This document shows, piece by piece, positions 8,558 through 17,209 of a stretch of DNA of 64,000 nt. Within the stretch, counting starts at the first letter, position 1. Every line of letters begins with the position of its first letter. Under the pieces are notes generated by a model. The model worked only from the letters and a program-made list of their open reading frames with translations. It did no database searches and was not told the origin of the DNA. Location of the stretch: assembly GCF_000830005.1 (NCBI RefSeq), contig NZ_CP010407.1:3825001-3889000 (forward strand). The letters run 5' to 3'. This DNA is from Streptomyces vietnamensis. Lineage in GTDB: Bacteria > Actinomycetota > Actinomycetes > Streptomycetales > Streptomycetaceae. The position numbers and the translations under genes are program-made.

Positions 8558-9510
8558 GCCGCGACCTCCTTCGCCTGCGCATGCGCCGTCAGATGCAGGA
8601 ACACCTCGTCGAGCGTCGGCCGCCGCAGGGCGATGTCCTCCGCCTCGATCCCGGCCGCGTCGAGCGCCCGTACGGTCTCGGCGAGCGTGCCCATCCGGTC
8701 CGTCACCGGAGCGCTGAGCCGCCGCGCGTCGGGGTCCACGCCGACCTCCGCGCGCGGCACGGGCAGCAGCCCGGCCGCCTCGTCCAGCCGGGCCGCGTCC
8801 CGGACGACCACGTCGATGCGGTCGGCGCCCACGCGCGCCTTGAGCGCGTCGGGCGTGCCGTCGGCGACGACCCTTCCCCGGTCCACGACCGAGATCCGAT
8901 CGGCGAGCCGGTCGGCCTCCTCCAGGTACTGCGTGGTGAGCAGGACGGTCGTGCCCCCGCCGACCAGGGAACGCACCGAGTCCCAGACCTCCATGCGCCC
9001 GCGTGGGTCGAGTCCGGTGGTCGGCTCGTCGAGGAAGAGCACCTCCGGCTCGGTGATCAGCGAGGCGGCCAGGTCGAGCCGCCGTCGCATGCCGCCGCTG
9101 TACTGCCGGACGGGCTTGCGGCCGGTGTCCCCGAGGCCGAAGCGCTCCAGGAGCTCGTCGGCCCGGGTGCCGGCGCGCCGGGCGCCCAGGTGGTGGAGCC
9201 TGCCGAACATCTCCAGGTTCTGCCGGCCGCCCAGCTCCTCGTCGAGGGCGGCGTGCTGGCCGAGCAGCCCGATCCGCCGCCGCACCTCCCGGGCCCCGGT
9301 CCGTACGTCGTGGCCCGCGACCCGCACCAGGCCCTCGTCGTGCCGCAGCAGGGTGGCCAGGATCCGTACGGTCGTGGTCTTGCCCGCTCCGTTGGGGCCC
9401 AGCAGGCCGTGGACGGTGCCCCGCCCGACGGCGAGGTCGAGCCCGTCCAGGGCGTCCTTCTCCCCGTACCGCTTCCGCGCGCCCTCCACGAGGACAGCCT
9501 CCGATGTCAT
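8554..9510 (-). CDS. ABC transporter ATP-binding protein (DrrA-like)
   Basis: A 318-residue ATPase with Walker [14 protein letters not shown] signature [16 protein letters not shown], Walker [14 protein letters not shown] and the switch histidine region (here TTQYLEEAD, with Gln in place of the usual His, as in DrrA proteins). A ~90-residue C-terminal domain follows, as in DrrA drug exporters. The ATG at 9510 has GGGAGGAG upstream. The preceding intergenic segment holds a promoter and two perfect palindromes likely bound by the PadR protein encoded next upstream. Energises the permease at 7793. Confidence 0.92.
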   Translation of the reverse strand: MTSEAVLVEGARKRYGEKDALDGLDLAVGRGTVHGLLGPNGAGKTTTVRILATLLRHDEGLVRVAGHDVRTGAREVRRRIGLLGQHAALDEELGGRQNLEMFGRLHHLGARRAGTRADELLERFGLGDTGRKPVRQYSGGMRRRLDLAASLITEPEVLFLDEPTTGLDPRGRMEVWDSVRSLVGGGTTVLLTTQYLEEADRLADRISVVDRGRVVADGTPDALKARVGADRIDVVVRDAARLDEAAGLLPVPRAEVGVDPDARRLSAPVTDRMGTLAETVRALDAAGIEAEDIALRRPTLDEVFLHLTAHAQAKEVAA

Positions 9511-9532
9511 CCGTCTCCTCCCGAAAAACCCA

Positions 9533-9548
9533 TAGTCAAGTTTGACTA
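9533..9548. promoter_or_regulatory. Palindromic operator O1 (candidate PadR site)
   Basis: Perfect palindrome TAGTCAA-GT-TTGACTA just upstream of the DrrA-type gene, downstream of its predicted promoter. It has the same architecture as O2 at 9588 and the imperfect O3 at 10238. Confidence 0.7.
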
Positions 9549-9567
9549 GCAGTCGACGACAGGGGAC

Positions 9568-9603
9568 GGTATGCCCTTCCGGGGAATTAATCAAACTTGA
9601 TTA
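9568..9603 (-). promoter_or_regulatory. Promoter of the drrAB-like operon with overlapping operator O2
   Basis: The palindrome TAATCAA-AC-TTGATTA at 9588-9603 contains, on the minus strand, a TTGATT -35 element. Seventeen nt later comes TACCGT as -10. A repressor bound to O2 would block the -35 box. The centre of O1 lies 55 bp away. Confidence 0.65.
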
Positions 9604-9612
9604 GCTCGCCGA

Positions 9613-10227
9613 TCAGCTCGCGTACGGGTTCTCCTGGCCCTCCGCGAGGACCCCCACGAAGGGGTCGCCCTCGCCCGCGAACACGTACGCCCCGCCCTCG
9701 ATCCGCTCGATCAGGCCGAGCGTCCACTCCTTGCCCGCGTCCGCCGAGTGGACCCACATGTGCATGATCTCGCCGATGTGCCCGAGCTGCTCCGGGCCGC
9801 CCTCCGGCGTGTAGTACTCCGTGACCGCCGCCCGCCACTCGTCGAGCGCCGCCACCCGCCGGCGCAGCAGCTCCGCGGCCTCCGCGCGGGGCAGGTCCAC
9901 CATGAAGCCGATCGCCGCCGACAGGACGTCCGTCTTCTGGTCGTACGTGGTCAGCGCCTCGCGCAGCAGCGCGAAGTACTCCTCCGTACCGGCCTCCGTC
10001 AGTTCGTACTCGACGCGCGGCGGCCCGCCCACGGCGCTCGGCGCGACCTCGTGCGCGTGCAGCAGCCCCTGCTTCGCCATCTGCTTCAGTGCGTGGTAGA
10101 TCGAGCCGGGCTTGGCGTGGGACCACTCGTGCGCGCCCCAGTACTCCAGGTCGTTGCGCACCTGGTAGCCGTGGGCGCGGCCGTGCTGCTTGACCGCGCC
10201 CAGGACGAGAAGTCGGATCGCTGACAT
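9613..10227 (-). CDS. PadR family transcriptional regulator
   Basis: A 204-residue protein with the PadR winged HTH (SAIRLLVLGAVKQHGRAHGY, then SIYHALKQMAKQGLLHAHEV and the wing PRVEYELTEAG). The C-terminal helical dimerisation domain is of the Vir_act_alpha_C type. PadR proteins usually repress a linked transporter and are released by its substrate. The downstream drrAB-like genes and three related operator sequences (9533, 9588, 10238) fit this, including autoregulation. The start lies 23 nt downstream of the DinB gene stop. Confidence 0.9.
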   Translation of the reverse strand: MSAIRLLVLGAVKQHGRAHGYQVRNDLEYWGAHEWSHAKPGSIYHALKQMAKQGLLHAHEVAPSAVGGPPRVEYELTEAGTEEYFALLREALTTYDQKTDVLSAAIGFMVDLPRAEAAELLRRRVAALDEWRAAVTEYYTPEGGPEQLGHIGEIMHMWVHSADAGKEWTLGLIERIEGGAYVFAGEGDPFVGVLAEGQENPYAS

Positions 10228-10237
10228 GCCCCGATGT

Positions 10238-10253
10238 TAGGCAGCCTTGATTA
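10238..10253. promoter_or_regulatory. Imperfect operator O3 upstream of padR
   Basis: TAGGCAG-CC-TTGATTA matches the right half of O1/O2 exactly for one form (TTGATTA) and the left half at 5 of 7 positions. It sits 11 nt upstream of the padR start and overlaps the TAA stop of the DinB gene, suggesting weaker autorepression. Confidence 0.5.
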
Positions 10254-10805
10254 AGCGGGGGCGTTCTGCCCCGCGTTCTCCTCGGCGATCAGGTCGAAGG
10301 AGCCCTTGCCGTCCAGGGACTCGCGGACGATGTCCGCGTGGCCGGCGTGCCGGCCCATCTCCTGGACCAGGTGCAGCAGCATCCAGCGGACCGAGACCCG
10401 CCCGTCCTTCGGGAACCAGGGCGCGGGCGGCAGCGGGAAGGTGTCGTCCAGGCTCGGCACGGAGCGGACGAACACCTCGGTCTGCTTCGCCACGTCCTCC
10501 CAGAACGCGAGGACCTCGGGGATCGACTCCCCGTCCACGAGACGGAAGGCCTCGCCCCAGGTCTCCTCCGTGCGCTGCCGCTCGTTCGGCTGCTCCTGGG
10601 CCAGCCGCAGCCAGTTCAGCTCCACCTCGGCGACGTGCTTGACCAGCCCGGAGAGGCTGAGTTCGCTGGCGCTGGGGCGGCTCGCCGCCTGCTCCTCGGT
10701 GAGTCCGAGGAGCGAGCGGCGGAGCGCGGCGCGCTGGGCCTCGACGAAGTTGAGGAACGCACCGCGCTCGTCGCCGGGGGCCTCCGCGGGAACAAGGGCA
10801 ACCAT
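10251..10805 (-). CDS. DinB family protein (DUF664)
   Basis: A 184-residue protein of the DinB four-helix-bundle superfamily, in which actinobacterial members include mycothiol- or bacillithiol-dependent S-transferases. Metal-binding histidines typical of the fold are visible: H57 region (SGLVKHVAEVELNWLRLA) and the C-terminal MLLHLVQEMGRHAGHADI with two further histidines. The enzymatic substrate is unknown; mycothiol-dependent detoxification is an inference that fits the adjacent exporter. A palindrome lies upstream at 10865. Confidence 0.85.
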   Translation of the reverse strand: MVALVPAEAPGDERGAFLNFVEAQRAALRRSLLGLTEEQAASRPSASELSLSGLVKHVAEVELNWLRLAQEQPNERQRTEETWGEAFRLVDGESIPEVLAFWEDVAKQTEVFVRSVPSLDDTFPLPPAPWFPKDGRVSVRWMLLHLVQEMGRHAGHADIVRESLDGKGSFDLIAEENAGQNAPA

Positions 10806-10864
10806 GGTGTCCGCCTTACGTAGCTGTGGCTTCTTTCGACAACCACCACGCTACGGAGACTTGC

Positions 10865-10879
10865 GGACAGATACTGTCC
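10865..10879. promoter_or_regulatory. Perfect palindrome upstream of the dinB-like gene
   Basis: GGACAG-ATA-CTGTCC is a perfect inverted repeat about 60 nt upstream of the DinB start, touching the stop codon of the aldehyde dehydrogenase. It has the form of a repressor operator; the regulator is not identifiable. Confidence 0.55.
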
Positions 10880-12336
10880 TAGAAGGGGAACCGGCTCCGG
10901 CCGTGCTGGATCGAGATCCACTTCTGGGTGGTGAAGGACTCCACCATCGCGTCGCCGTTGAGCCGTCCCACGCCGGAGTGCTTCTCGCCGCCGAAGGGCA
11001 CGATCGGCTCGTCGTGCACGGTGCCGTCGTTGATGTGGATCATGCCGGTGTGGATGCGCTTGGCGACCCGTACGCCCCGCTCGACGTCCCCGGTGTGGAC
11101 GGCGCCACTGAGCCCGTACGGGGTGTCGTTGGCGATCCGTACGGCCTCCTCCTCGCCGTCGAAGGGGATGACCAGCGCGACCGGGCCGAAGATCTCCTGG
11201 CTCAGGACCGGGGCGTCGGCGGCGATGCCGGTGAGGACGGACGGGGAGACGAGGTTGCCCTCGACCGTGCCGTGCAGCAGCGCCGTCGCGCCGGCCGCCA
11301 CCGTCTGGTCGACGACCGCGGCGACGGACTCCGCCTGCTGGGAGTTGATGAGGGGACCGATGTGGGTGGCGGGGTCGGCCGGGTCGCCGACGCGCAGGGT
11401 CTTCACCTTCGCCACGAACTTCTCGGTGAACTCCTCCTCCAGGGTGCGGTCCACCAGGATGCGGTTGGCCGCCATGCAGACCTGGCCCTGGTGCACGAAG
11501 CGGCTGAAGACGGCCGCGTCCACCGCGTAGTCGACGTCGGCGTCGTCGAGGACGATCAGGGCGCTGTTGCCGCCGAGTTCGAGGACGGCGTGCTTGAAGT
11601 TCTGCGCGCAGACCGTGGCGACGTGGCGGCCGACCTTGTCGGAGCCGGTGAAGGAGATGACCTTCGGGACCGGGTGGGTCAGGAGCGCGTCGCCGATCTC
11701 GGCGATGTCGGTGACGACGACGTTCAGCAGGCCGGCCGGCAGACCGGCCTCCTCCAGGACCTTCGCGACCAGCGTGCCGCCGCAGATCGGGGTGTTCTGG
11801 TGCGGCTTGAGGACGACGGCGTTGCCGAGCGCGAGCGCGGGCGCGACCGACTTGATCGAGAGGAGGAAGGGGAAGTTGAAGGGGGAGATGACGCCGACGA
11901 CGCCGACCGGGACGCGGTAGACCCGGTTCTCCTTGCCGTCGACCGGCGAGGGCAGGATGCGGCCCTCGGGGCGCAGCGCCAGCTGGATCGCCTCGCGCAG
12001 GAACTCCTTGGCGAGGTGCAGCTCGAAGGCCGCCTTGAGACGGGTGCCGCCGAGCTCGGCGACGATCGTCTCGGCGATCTCCTCCTCGCGGTCCTCGACG
12101 ATCCGCAGCGCGCGCTCGAAGACGAGCCGGCGCGTGTACGGGTTGGTCTCGGCCCACGCGGTCTGGGCGCGCTCGGCGGCCCGGTAGGCGCGGTCGACCT
12201 CGTCGGCGGTGGCGACGGTGATCGACGCGAGCTTCTCCCCGGTGTACGGGTTGAAGTCGATGATGTCCCACGAACCGCTGCCGGGCTTCCACTCGCCGTC
12301 GATGTACTGGTGGGCCAGGTCGGTGAAGTGCGACAT
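10879..12336 (-). CDS. NAD(P)-dependent aldehyde dehydrogenase (benzaldehyde-dehydrogenase-like)
   Basis: A 485-residue ALDH-superfamily enzyme oxidising an aldehyde to the acid. The catalytic cysteine lies in HQGQVCMAANR, the general-base glutamate in VLELGGNSAL, and the cofactor glycine motif in ISFTGSDKVG. PFNFPFLLSIKS and the C-terminal PFGGEKHSGVGRLNG are family signatures. It most resembles the vanillin/benzaldehyde-type dehydrogenases; the exact substrate is not readable. An ACTGATGT direct repeat (12371 and 12390) lies upstream. Confidence 0.9.
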   Translation of the reverse strand: MSHFTDLAHQYIDGEWKPGSGSWDIIDFNPYTGEKLASITVATADEVDRAYRAAERAQTAWAETNPYTRRLVFERALRIVEDREEEIAETIVAELGGTRLKAAFELHLAKEFLREAIQLALRPEGRILPSPVDGKENRVYRVPVGVVGVISPFNFPFLLSIKSVAPALALGNAVVLKPHQNTPICGGTLVAKVLEEAGLPAGLLNVVVTDIAEIGDALLTHPVPKVISFTGSDKVGRHVATVCAQNFKHAVLELGGNSALIVLDDADVDYAVDAAVFSRFVHQGQVCMAANRILVDRTLEEEFTEKFVAKVKTLRVGDPADPATHIGPLINSQQAESVAAVVDQTVAAGATALLHGTVEGNLVSPSVLTGIAADAPVLSQEIFGPVALVIPFDGEEEAVRIANDTPYGLSGAVHTGDVERGVRVAKRIHTGMIHINDGTVHDEPIVPFGGEKHSGVGRLNGDAMVESFTTQKWISIQHGRSRFPF

Positions 12337-12398
12337 GGTGGAGACCCCTCTACCCGCTACCTGCAGTGCGACTGATGTGGCGTCATCGTACTGATGTA

Positions 12399-13271
12399 TC
12401 AGGAGAGTTGGAGGAGTCCCCGGAGGAGATCACGGCTTTCGGCCGGATCCGGACCGTCCTTCTGGAGCTTCTCCATCACCCGCTGGTACTGGGCGACCTC
12501 CTCGCGCTTGTCGAGGTAGAGGGCGCTGGTGAGCTGTTCGAGGTAGACGATGTCGGAGAGGTCGGACTCGGGGAAGCTCAGCATCGTGAAGGCGCCGCTC
12601 TCGCCGGCGTGACCGCCGAAGCTGAAGGGCATGATCTGGAGCGTGACGCCCGGGTGTTCGGAGATCTCGATGAGATGCCTCAACTGCCCCTGCATGACCG
12701 ACCGGTCGCCGTAGGGGCGACGCAGCGCGGCCTCGTCGAGGACGGCGTGGAACTGCGGGGCGCGCTCGGAGACGAGGACCTTCTGGCGCTCCAGGCGCAG
12801 GGCGACCCGGCGGTCGATCTCGGCGCGCGGGGCGTCGGGCATGCCCCGGGTGACGACGGCCTGGGCGTACGCCTCGGTCTGCAACAGGCCGTGGACGAAC
12901 TGCACTTCGTAGACGCGGATGAGGGAGGCGGCGCCCTCCAGGCCGATGTACGTCTGGAACCAGCCGGGCAGGACGTCGCCGAAGCTGTGCCACCAGCCGG
13001 CGACGTTGGCCTCGCGGGCGAGTCCGAGGAGCGCGCCGCGCTCGTTCTCGTCCCCGACCCCGTAGAGGGTGAGCAGATCCTCGACGTCCCTGGCCTTGAA
13101 GCTCACCCGTCCCAACTCCATACGGCTGATCTTGGATTCGGACGCGCGGATGGAATATCCGGCCGCCTCGCGGGTGATCCCGCGCGACTCGCGCAACCGC
13201 CTCAGCTGGGAGCCCAGCAGGATGCGCCGCACCACGCTCCCGCTCGCTCCGCTCGATTCGCCTGCGGTCAC
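12399..13271 (-). CDS. HTH regulator of the DUF5753 (Scr1/WhiJ-like) family
   Basis: About 290 residues. An N-terminal XRE-type HTH (LRRLRESRGITREAAGYSIRASESKISRME, residues ~20-50) is followed by the DUF5753 domain (GWFQTYIGLEGAASLIRVYE, then VHGLLQTEAYAQAVV). This family is abundant in Streptomyces and typically partners with a small DUF397 protein and an RsbW-like ATPase, both encoded next to it here. Such modules influence development and antibiotic production. The GTG start at 13271 has AGGGGAGG 9 nt upstream; the upstream ATG at 13349 lacks one. Confidence 0.88.
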   Translation of the reverse strand: MTAGESSGASGSVVRRILLGSQLRRLRESRGITREAAGYSIRASESKISRMELGRVSFKARDVEDLLTLYGVGDENERGALLGLAREANVAGWWHSFGDVLPGWFQTYIGLEGAASLIRVYEVQFVHGLLQTEAYAQAVVTRGMPDAPRAEIDRRVALRLERQKVLVSERAPQFHAVLDEAALRRPYGDRSVMQGQLRHLIEISEHPGVTLQIMPFSFGGHAGESGAFTMLSFPESDLSDIVYLEQLTSALYLDKREEVAQYQRVMEKLQKDGPDPAESRDLLRGLLQLS

Positions 13272-13622
13272 GGCTCTTCGCCTCCCCTTTACGGTGTCGA
13301 GCCCCCGTCGAGCCCCGGATTCTGCCATCAAACGCTTCAGCGCGTACACATTCGATTACGGAAAGGCGGCGAGTTCCGGGCATCGAGGCGCACAGTGCGG
13401 GCACATCGCGGGCACAGTGCGCGCAGATCCAGGGAAGTTCCCCTCATCGTGTGGACGACTTATGCACAGATTCGGCACGTGGCCGGACAGGTCCGGCGCG
13501 TGCACGTGCATCTGCCCTTGCATCCAGTGCACGCATTCGGAACCATGGAGCCCGCGCAGCCGCGTACTCGTTCGTGTTGTCGTGTTGTCGCACCACAGTC
13601 GCGATTCCCGGGAGTGCCTCGC
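13272..13622. promoter_or_regulatory. Divergent promoter region with GCACAGTGCG direct repeats
   Basis: This 351-nt non-coding interval separates the divergent HTH and ATPase genes. It contains two identical GCACAGTGCG decamers at 13390-13399 and 13412-13421, 22 bp apart, with a GCACA half-copy between them at 13401. The spacing corresponds to two helical turns, so they are candidate binding sites for the HTH protein. Nothing coding is convincing here. Confidence 0.5.
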
Positions 13623-14120
13623 ATGGGGACGAATGGATCGACCGTGCTCGAGCCGTTACGGCAGGGCCTGCCGCCGATCGATCCCGGCGCCGTCTCCACC
13701 TCCGCCTCCTGCGCCCTGCCCGCCCGGTACGAAGCCGTGCGCGGGGCCCGCAAGTTCACCAGCACCACGCTCGACCGCTGGGAACTGACGGAGCGCTTCG
13801 ACGACGTGGCCCTGGTCGTCTCCGAGCTCGTCACCAACGCGCTGCGTCACGCGGTGCCCGCCGACGCGCCCCAGGAGGAAGGCCAGAACCCGCCGGTCCG
13901 GCTGCACCTGATGCGCTGGGCCTCGCGCCTGGTGTGCGCCGTGCGCGACCCCAGCCGGGAGAGCCCGGAGGCGCGCGGCGGCGAGGAGGACTTCGCCGCC
14001 GAGTCGGGGCGCGGCCTGTTCCTGGTGGACTCGTTCAGCGACAGCTGGGGCTGGCACCCGCTGGCCGGCACGCTCCAGGGCAAGGTGGTGTGGGCGCTGT
14101 TCCGGATCGGACCGGAGTAG
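13623..14120 (+). CDS. ATP-binding protein, RsbW-like anti-sigma/histidine-kinase fold
   Basis: A 165-residue HATPase_c protein. The N-box is in DVALVVSELVTNALRHAVP; the G1 region appears as VCAVRDPSRE and the G2-like loop as ESGRGLFLVDSFSDSWGW. Such stand-alone ATPases are common in Streptomyces beside DUF5753 HTH and DUF397 genes. By analogy with RsbW they may sequester or phosphorylate a partner, but no target is shown. ATG at 13623 follows GGGAGTG. A terminator hairpin follows at 14148. Confidence 0.88.
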   Translation: MGTNGSTVLEPLRQGLPPIDPGAVSTSASCALPARYEAVRGARKFTSTTLDRWELTERFDDVALVVSELVTNALRHAVPADAPQEEGQNPPVRLHLMRWASRLVCAVRDPSRESPEARGGEEDFAAESGRGLFLVDSFSDSWGWHPLAGTLQGKVVWALFRIGPE

Positions 14121-14147
14121 TACCCGGAGTAGTACAGGGAATGCCGG

Positions 14148-14180
14148 AAGGGCCCCGACGGAAACCGTCGGGGCCCTTCT
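14148..14180. terminator. Bidirectional hairpin terminator
   Basis: Perfect 15-bp stem GAAGGGCCCCGACGG / CCGTCGGGGCCCTTC with an AAA loop between the convergent ATPase and DUF397 genes. Confidence 0.92.
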
Positions 14181-14187
14181 CGCGTCT

Positions 14188-14430
14188 TCAGACCAGGTGG
14201 TCGAACTCTCCGTCCTTGACGCCCAGCAGGAGCGCTTCTATCTCCGCGGGCGTGTAGACGAGCGCGGGCCCTTCGGGGTGGCGCGAGTTGCGCACGGCGA
14301 CGTCGCCCCCCGGGAGCTTGGCGAACTCCACGCAGGATCCCTGGGAGTTGCTGTGCCGGCTCTTCTGCCACACGACTCCTCGCAGCTCCGTGGCCGCCAT
14401 GCCGTTGTACGCGTGATGCGCATGATGCAC
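14188..14430 (-). CDS. DUF397 domain-containing small protein
   Basis: An 80-residue protein with the DUF397 signature VWQKSRHSNSQGSCVEFA, GDVAVRNSRHPEGPALVYTP and a short C-terminal helix. DUF397 proteins act with DUF5753 HTH regulators, as in the whiJ-type system, where the small protein modulates DNA binding. The GTG start at 14430 is preceded by GGGGAG with a 6-nt spacer; the internal ATG at 14400 has none. The extra N-terminal VHHAHHAYNG is His-rich. Confidence 0.9.
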   Translation of the reverse strand: MHHAHHAYNGMAATELRGVVWQKSRHSNSQGSCVEFAKLPGGDVAVRNSRHPEGPALVYTPAEIEALLLGVKDGEFDHLV

Positions 14431-14529
14431 TGGTAGCTCCCCGAGTTGCTTGGTGCAGGTGTCAACTTCCTCGGATCATAGCTGTGTTCATATGCAGATG
14501 CAGGAGCAGATGCACGTGCACGGGGGGTG

Positions 14530-14604
14530 GCGTAGCGGCTACGCGACGGAGAGTTCTACTGGCGGGTTAGCCGTCCCGTTCAGCGCTTCTCGTTCAGCGC
14601 TCCT
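14530..14604. repeat. Short hairpin and 14-bp tandem duplication after rpmG
   Basis: GCGTAG-CGG-CTACGC at 14530-14544 could terminate rpmG transcription. Two 14-bp units (14577-14590 and 14591-14604, 13 of 14 identical) duplicate the stop-codon region of rpmG. Confidence 0.6.
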
Positions 14605-14758
14605 CGCGGAAGTCGACGTGCCGGCCGGCGACCGGGTCGAACTTGCGCAGGCTGAGACGGTCGGGATCGTTGCGGCGGTTCTTGCGGGTGACGTAGGTGA
14701 ATCCGGTTCCAGCGGTGGAACGGAGCTTGACGACGGGGCGGAGCTCATTGCGTGCCAT
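14594..14758 (-). CDS. rpmG: 50S ribosomal protein L33, zinc-free paralogue
   Basis: A 54-residue protein reading [20 protein letters not shown] and ending with the basic [20 protein letters not shown] segment. It is a clear L33 family member but has no cysteines, so it lacks the CxxC zinc knuckles of the C+ form. In Streptomyces such C- paralogues are induced in zinc limitation under Zur control, freeing zinc from ribosomes. A Zur-box-like sequence lies just upstream. The other zinc-free ribosomal paralogues that often cluster with it in S. coelicolor are not adjacent here. Confidence 0.95.
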   Translation of the reverse strand: MARNELRPVVKLRSTAGTGFTYVTRKNRRNDPDRLSLRKFDPVAGRHVDFREER

Positions 14759-14773
14759 GCCGCGAAGGGTAAA

Positions 14774-14788
14774 CGAAAACGAATCCCA
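14774..14788. promoter_or_regulatory. Candidate Zur box upstream of rpmG
   Basis: CGAAAACGAATCCCA matches 11 of 15 positions of the Streptomyces Zur 7-1-7 pattern TGAAAACGATTTTCA. It lies between a possible -35 (TTGGCA) and -10 (TACCCT) on the minus strand, 16 nt upstream of the start codon. Confidence 0.55.
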
Positions 14789-14825
14789 TTGCCAATAAAT
14801 CTCCGGGGGTGCCCGGAGACGTACG

Positions 14826-16880
14826 TCACCCGGCCCGTGTCGACTCCGTCAGGGCCGTCGTGAGCTCCTCCAGGGTCTCCAGGAGCAGGACGGCCCCCTT
14901 GTGGATCAGGAAGTGCTCCGGTGGCTCGGCGGACCAGGCGGCGAGCGTCTCCCGCAGGTCGTCCCAGTGCGGCACCCTGCGCTCCCGCACCTCCTTCGCG
15001 CCCCGCGCCGTCGACCGCCGCAGGGCCTCGGCGAGGGTCGCGGCGGCGGGCAGGGGCGGGGCGCCGCGTTCCGGCAGGTGCGCCTCCAGGAGCATCACCA
15101 CCCGGCCGAACTCCGCGAGCGCGTGCTCGGCCTCCTCCACCGCCGCGTGCGAGAGCCCCCGGTGCCGGACCGGTTCGTGGGTCGCCCGGGCCACCGCCTC
15201 CTGCCAGGCGACCCGGGCCGCGCGGGTCCTCAGGAGCGCCTCCCGCACGTCGGGGCCGGCCGGCCCGGCCGGATCGGCGTACCGCGCGGCGACGACCGCC
15301 GCGTACGCGCCGACCGAGGCCAGCCAGTCCGCGAGCAGGCCGCGCAGCCGGGGCGTCTCCCAGGCCGGGTAGACGGCGTACGACAGCATCGCGAGGAGCC
15401 CGCCGAGGAGGGTGAGCAGGACCCGCTCCCGTACGGTCTGGGTCAGCCCCGCGCCCTCCATGCCGAGCAGGAAGACGACGTACGCGGAGACGCAGACCTG
15501 GGCGACCGCGTACCCCGTCCGCATCAGCAGGTACATCCCGAAGGCGCAGAGGACGGCGAGGGCGGCCGAGAGGTACGTGCCCGGGTGCGCCGCCCGGACG
15601 ACGGCGGTCGCGAGCGCCACCCCGACCAGGGTGCCGCCGAACCGGGCCACCGAGCGCGCGTACGTCTGCGAGAAGTCCGGGCGCATCACCATCACCGAGG
15701 CCATCGGCGCCCAGTAGCCGTGGCCGAACGGGAGCCACGTCCCCAGGAGGTAGCCGGCGGCCGTGACCACGGACACCCGGAGCGCATGGCGCAGGACCGG
15801 GGAGCCGGGGCGGAGCTCGGCACGCACCTCGGTGAGGACGATCGGCGCGAGACGGACGAGGGTCGGGCGGGTCCTCAGGGCGTCCGAGGTCTCCGTGCGC
15901 GGCTCCGCCGTCTCCACGACGTCGCCGAGCAGCGCCGCCAGACGGAGGGCCGCCCGGCGGGACGGGCCCTTGAGGATCGCGCCCGTGTCCGGGGTGCGGA
16001 GGGCGGCGAGCGCGGGCGGGGGCAGGGCGACCGGCTCGCCGTGCCGGATCGCGTGCGCGGCGGCGTCCAGGACCTCGGCCGCCGCGCCGAGCAGCTCCCG
16101 CACCCGGGCCCGCTCCGGCCCCTCCCCCGGCACGCCGACCGCCGGGTCCGCGAGCGAGGCCAGGACCGGACGGATCCGCTCCGCGAGCCCGCGCGCCCCG
16201 TGCAGCTCCGCCGGGCGGGTACGGGCCTGGCGGGGCGTCACGGCGGCGGCGCTGCGGGCCGTCATGAGCGGTACGGGGTCGAACGGGGCGACCGGGTCGT
16301 GCCGGAGGCGACGGGCGTAGTCCGCCTCGGCCGCCAGCGCGTCCGCCAGGGCGTCGCGCTGGGCGCCCCAGCGGCGGACCGGGAGGAGCACGACCAGGGC
16401 CGCCTGGACGACACCGCCCGCGAAGATCACGGCGGCGTGGCCGGCGGCGGTGGCGACGGAGGTCGGGAGGGTGACCGTCACCAGCATGATCGCCACGTTG
16501 GAGGAGGCGATGATCCCGGCGGTCGGACCCGCGGCCCAGGCGAGGCCGGACAGGAACGTCCAGAGGAGGAGCAGGGCGAGGAAGAGGGCGGTGTGGGCCC
16601 CGGTCAGATAGCCGAGGAACGTCGACACGGCGAGGCTCGCGCCGGAGGCGAGGGCGAGGGTGGGGCGGGGGCGCCAGGAACGCTGGAAGGTGGCGATGGC
16701 CGCCTGGAAGGCGCCGAAGGCGGAGGAGACGGCGACGGCGGGGCCGAAGAGGGCGAGGGAGACGCCGACGACGAGGGCCAGGCCGAGGGCGCCGCGGGCC
16801 GCGACGACGGGTTCGAGCCGCCGCCGCTCCGTGGTGAGGCCGGAGCGGGCGGTCTCCTTCAGCGCCCGGAGCCAGCTCAT
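14826..16880 (-). CDS. FUSC family membrane protein (aromatic acid exporter-like)
   Basis: A 684-residue protein with two hydrophobic blocks (residues ~25-170 and ~365-490), each followed by a large cytoplasmic helical domain. [29 protein letters not shown] is the conserved FUSC_2 segment (W-x-P-...-R-P-D-...-T-x-x-R). FUSC proteins relate to the AaeB p-hydroxybenzoate efflux pump; the substrate here is unknown. It lies downstream of a multi-hairpin repeat and begins with [15 protein letters not shown]. Confidence 0.87.
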   Translation of the reverse strand: MSWLRALKETARSGLTTERRRLEPVVAARGALGLALVVGVSLALFGPAVAVSSAFGAFQAAIATFQRSWRPRPTLALASGASLAVSTFLGYLTGAHTALFLALLLLWTFLSGLAWAAGPTAGIIASSNVAIMLVTVTLPTSVATAAGHAAVIFAGGVVQAALVVLLPVRRWGAQRDALADALAAEADYARRLRHDPVAPFDPVPLMTARSAAAVTPRQARTRPAELHGARGLAERIRPVLASLADPAVGVPGEGPERARVRELLGAAAEVLDAAAHAIRHGEPVALPPPALAALRTPDTGAILKGPSRRAALRLAALLGDVVETAEPRTETSDALRTRPTLVRLAPIVLTEVRAELRPGSPVLRHALRVSVVTAAGYLLGTWLPFGHGYWAPMASVMVMRPDFSQTYARSVARFGGTLVGVALATAVVRAAHPGTYLSAALAVLCAFGMYLLMRTGYAVAQVCVSAYVVFLLGMEGAGLTQTVRERVLLTLLGGLLAMLSYAVYPAWETPRLRGLLADWLASVGAYAAVVAARYADPAGPAGPDVREALLRTRAARVAWQEAVARATHEPVRHRGLSHAAVEEAEHALAEFGRVVMLLEAHLPERGAPPLPAAATLAEALRRSTARGAKEVRERRVPHWDDLRETLAAWSAEPPEHFLIHKGAVLLLETLEELTTALTESTRAG

Positions 16881-16951
16881 GCGCTGAGCGTATCGACGAA
16901 ACGGTCATTTCGGTCACGCCTTTGCGGGGCCGGGCCGGCGCCTCGCCGCCC

Positions 16952-17197
16952 CCGTTGTGGGCATGCGTTCCGCCGGGGCAAGGGGGTCCCCCCTGCTCGA
17001 GCGAAGCCGAGAGCTTGGGGGAGGGTGGGCACAACGGACCCGCGCCCTGCCGGCGCCCGAGGCTCCCGCGCCCGAACCCGCACCACGTCGTGCGGCGCCA
17101 CTGGGGTGCGGGTCCAGGCGCGGAAGCCTAGGCCCGGCTGAGGGCGCCGTCCCGTGTGCCCACCCGTCCCGCCCTGCGGGACGATTGCCCACACGGG
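16952..17197. repeat. Composite multi-hairpin repeat, left copy
   Basis: Three structured modules in a row. Module 1 (16952-17037) is bounded by CCGTTGTG and CACAACGG. Module 2 (~17040-17150) is a long imperfect palindrome centred near 17090 with ACCCGCACC pairing with GGTGCGGGT. Module 3 (17151-17197) has outer arms CCCGTGTG/CACACGGG and an inner stem CGTCCCGC/GCGGGACG. An inverted copy is at 23175-23383. Module 1 carries an extra hairpin-forming insert from ~16978 to 17024. The whole 16881-17209 gap contains no credible gene. Confidence 0.85.
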
Positions 17198-17209
17198 GGG
17201 GGTGGGGTC

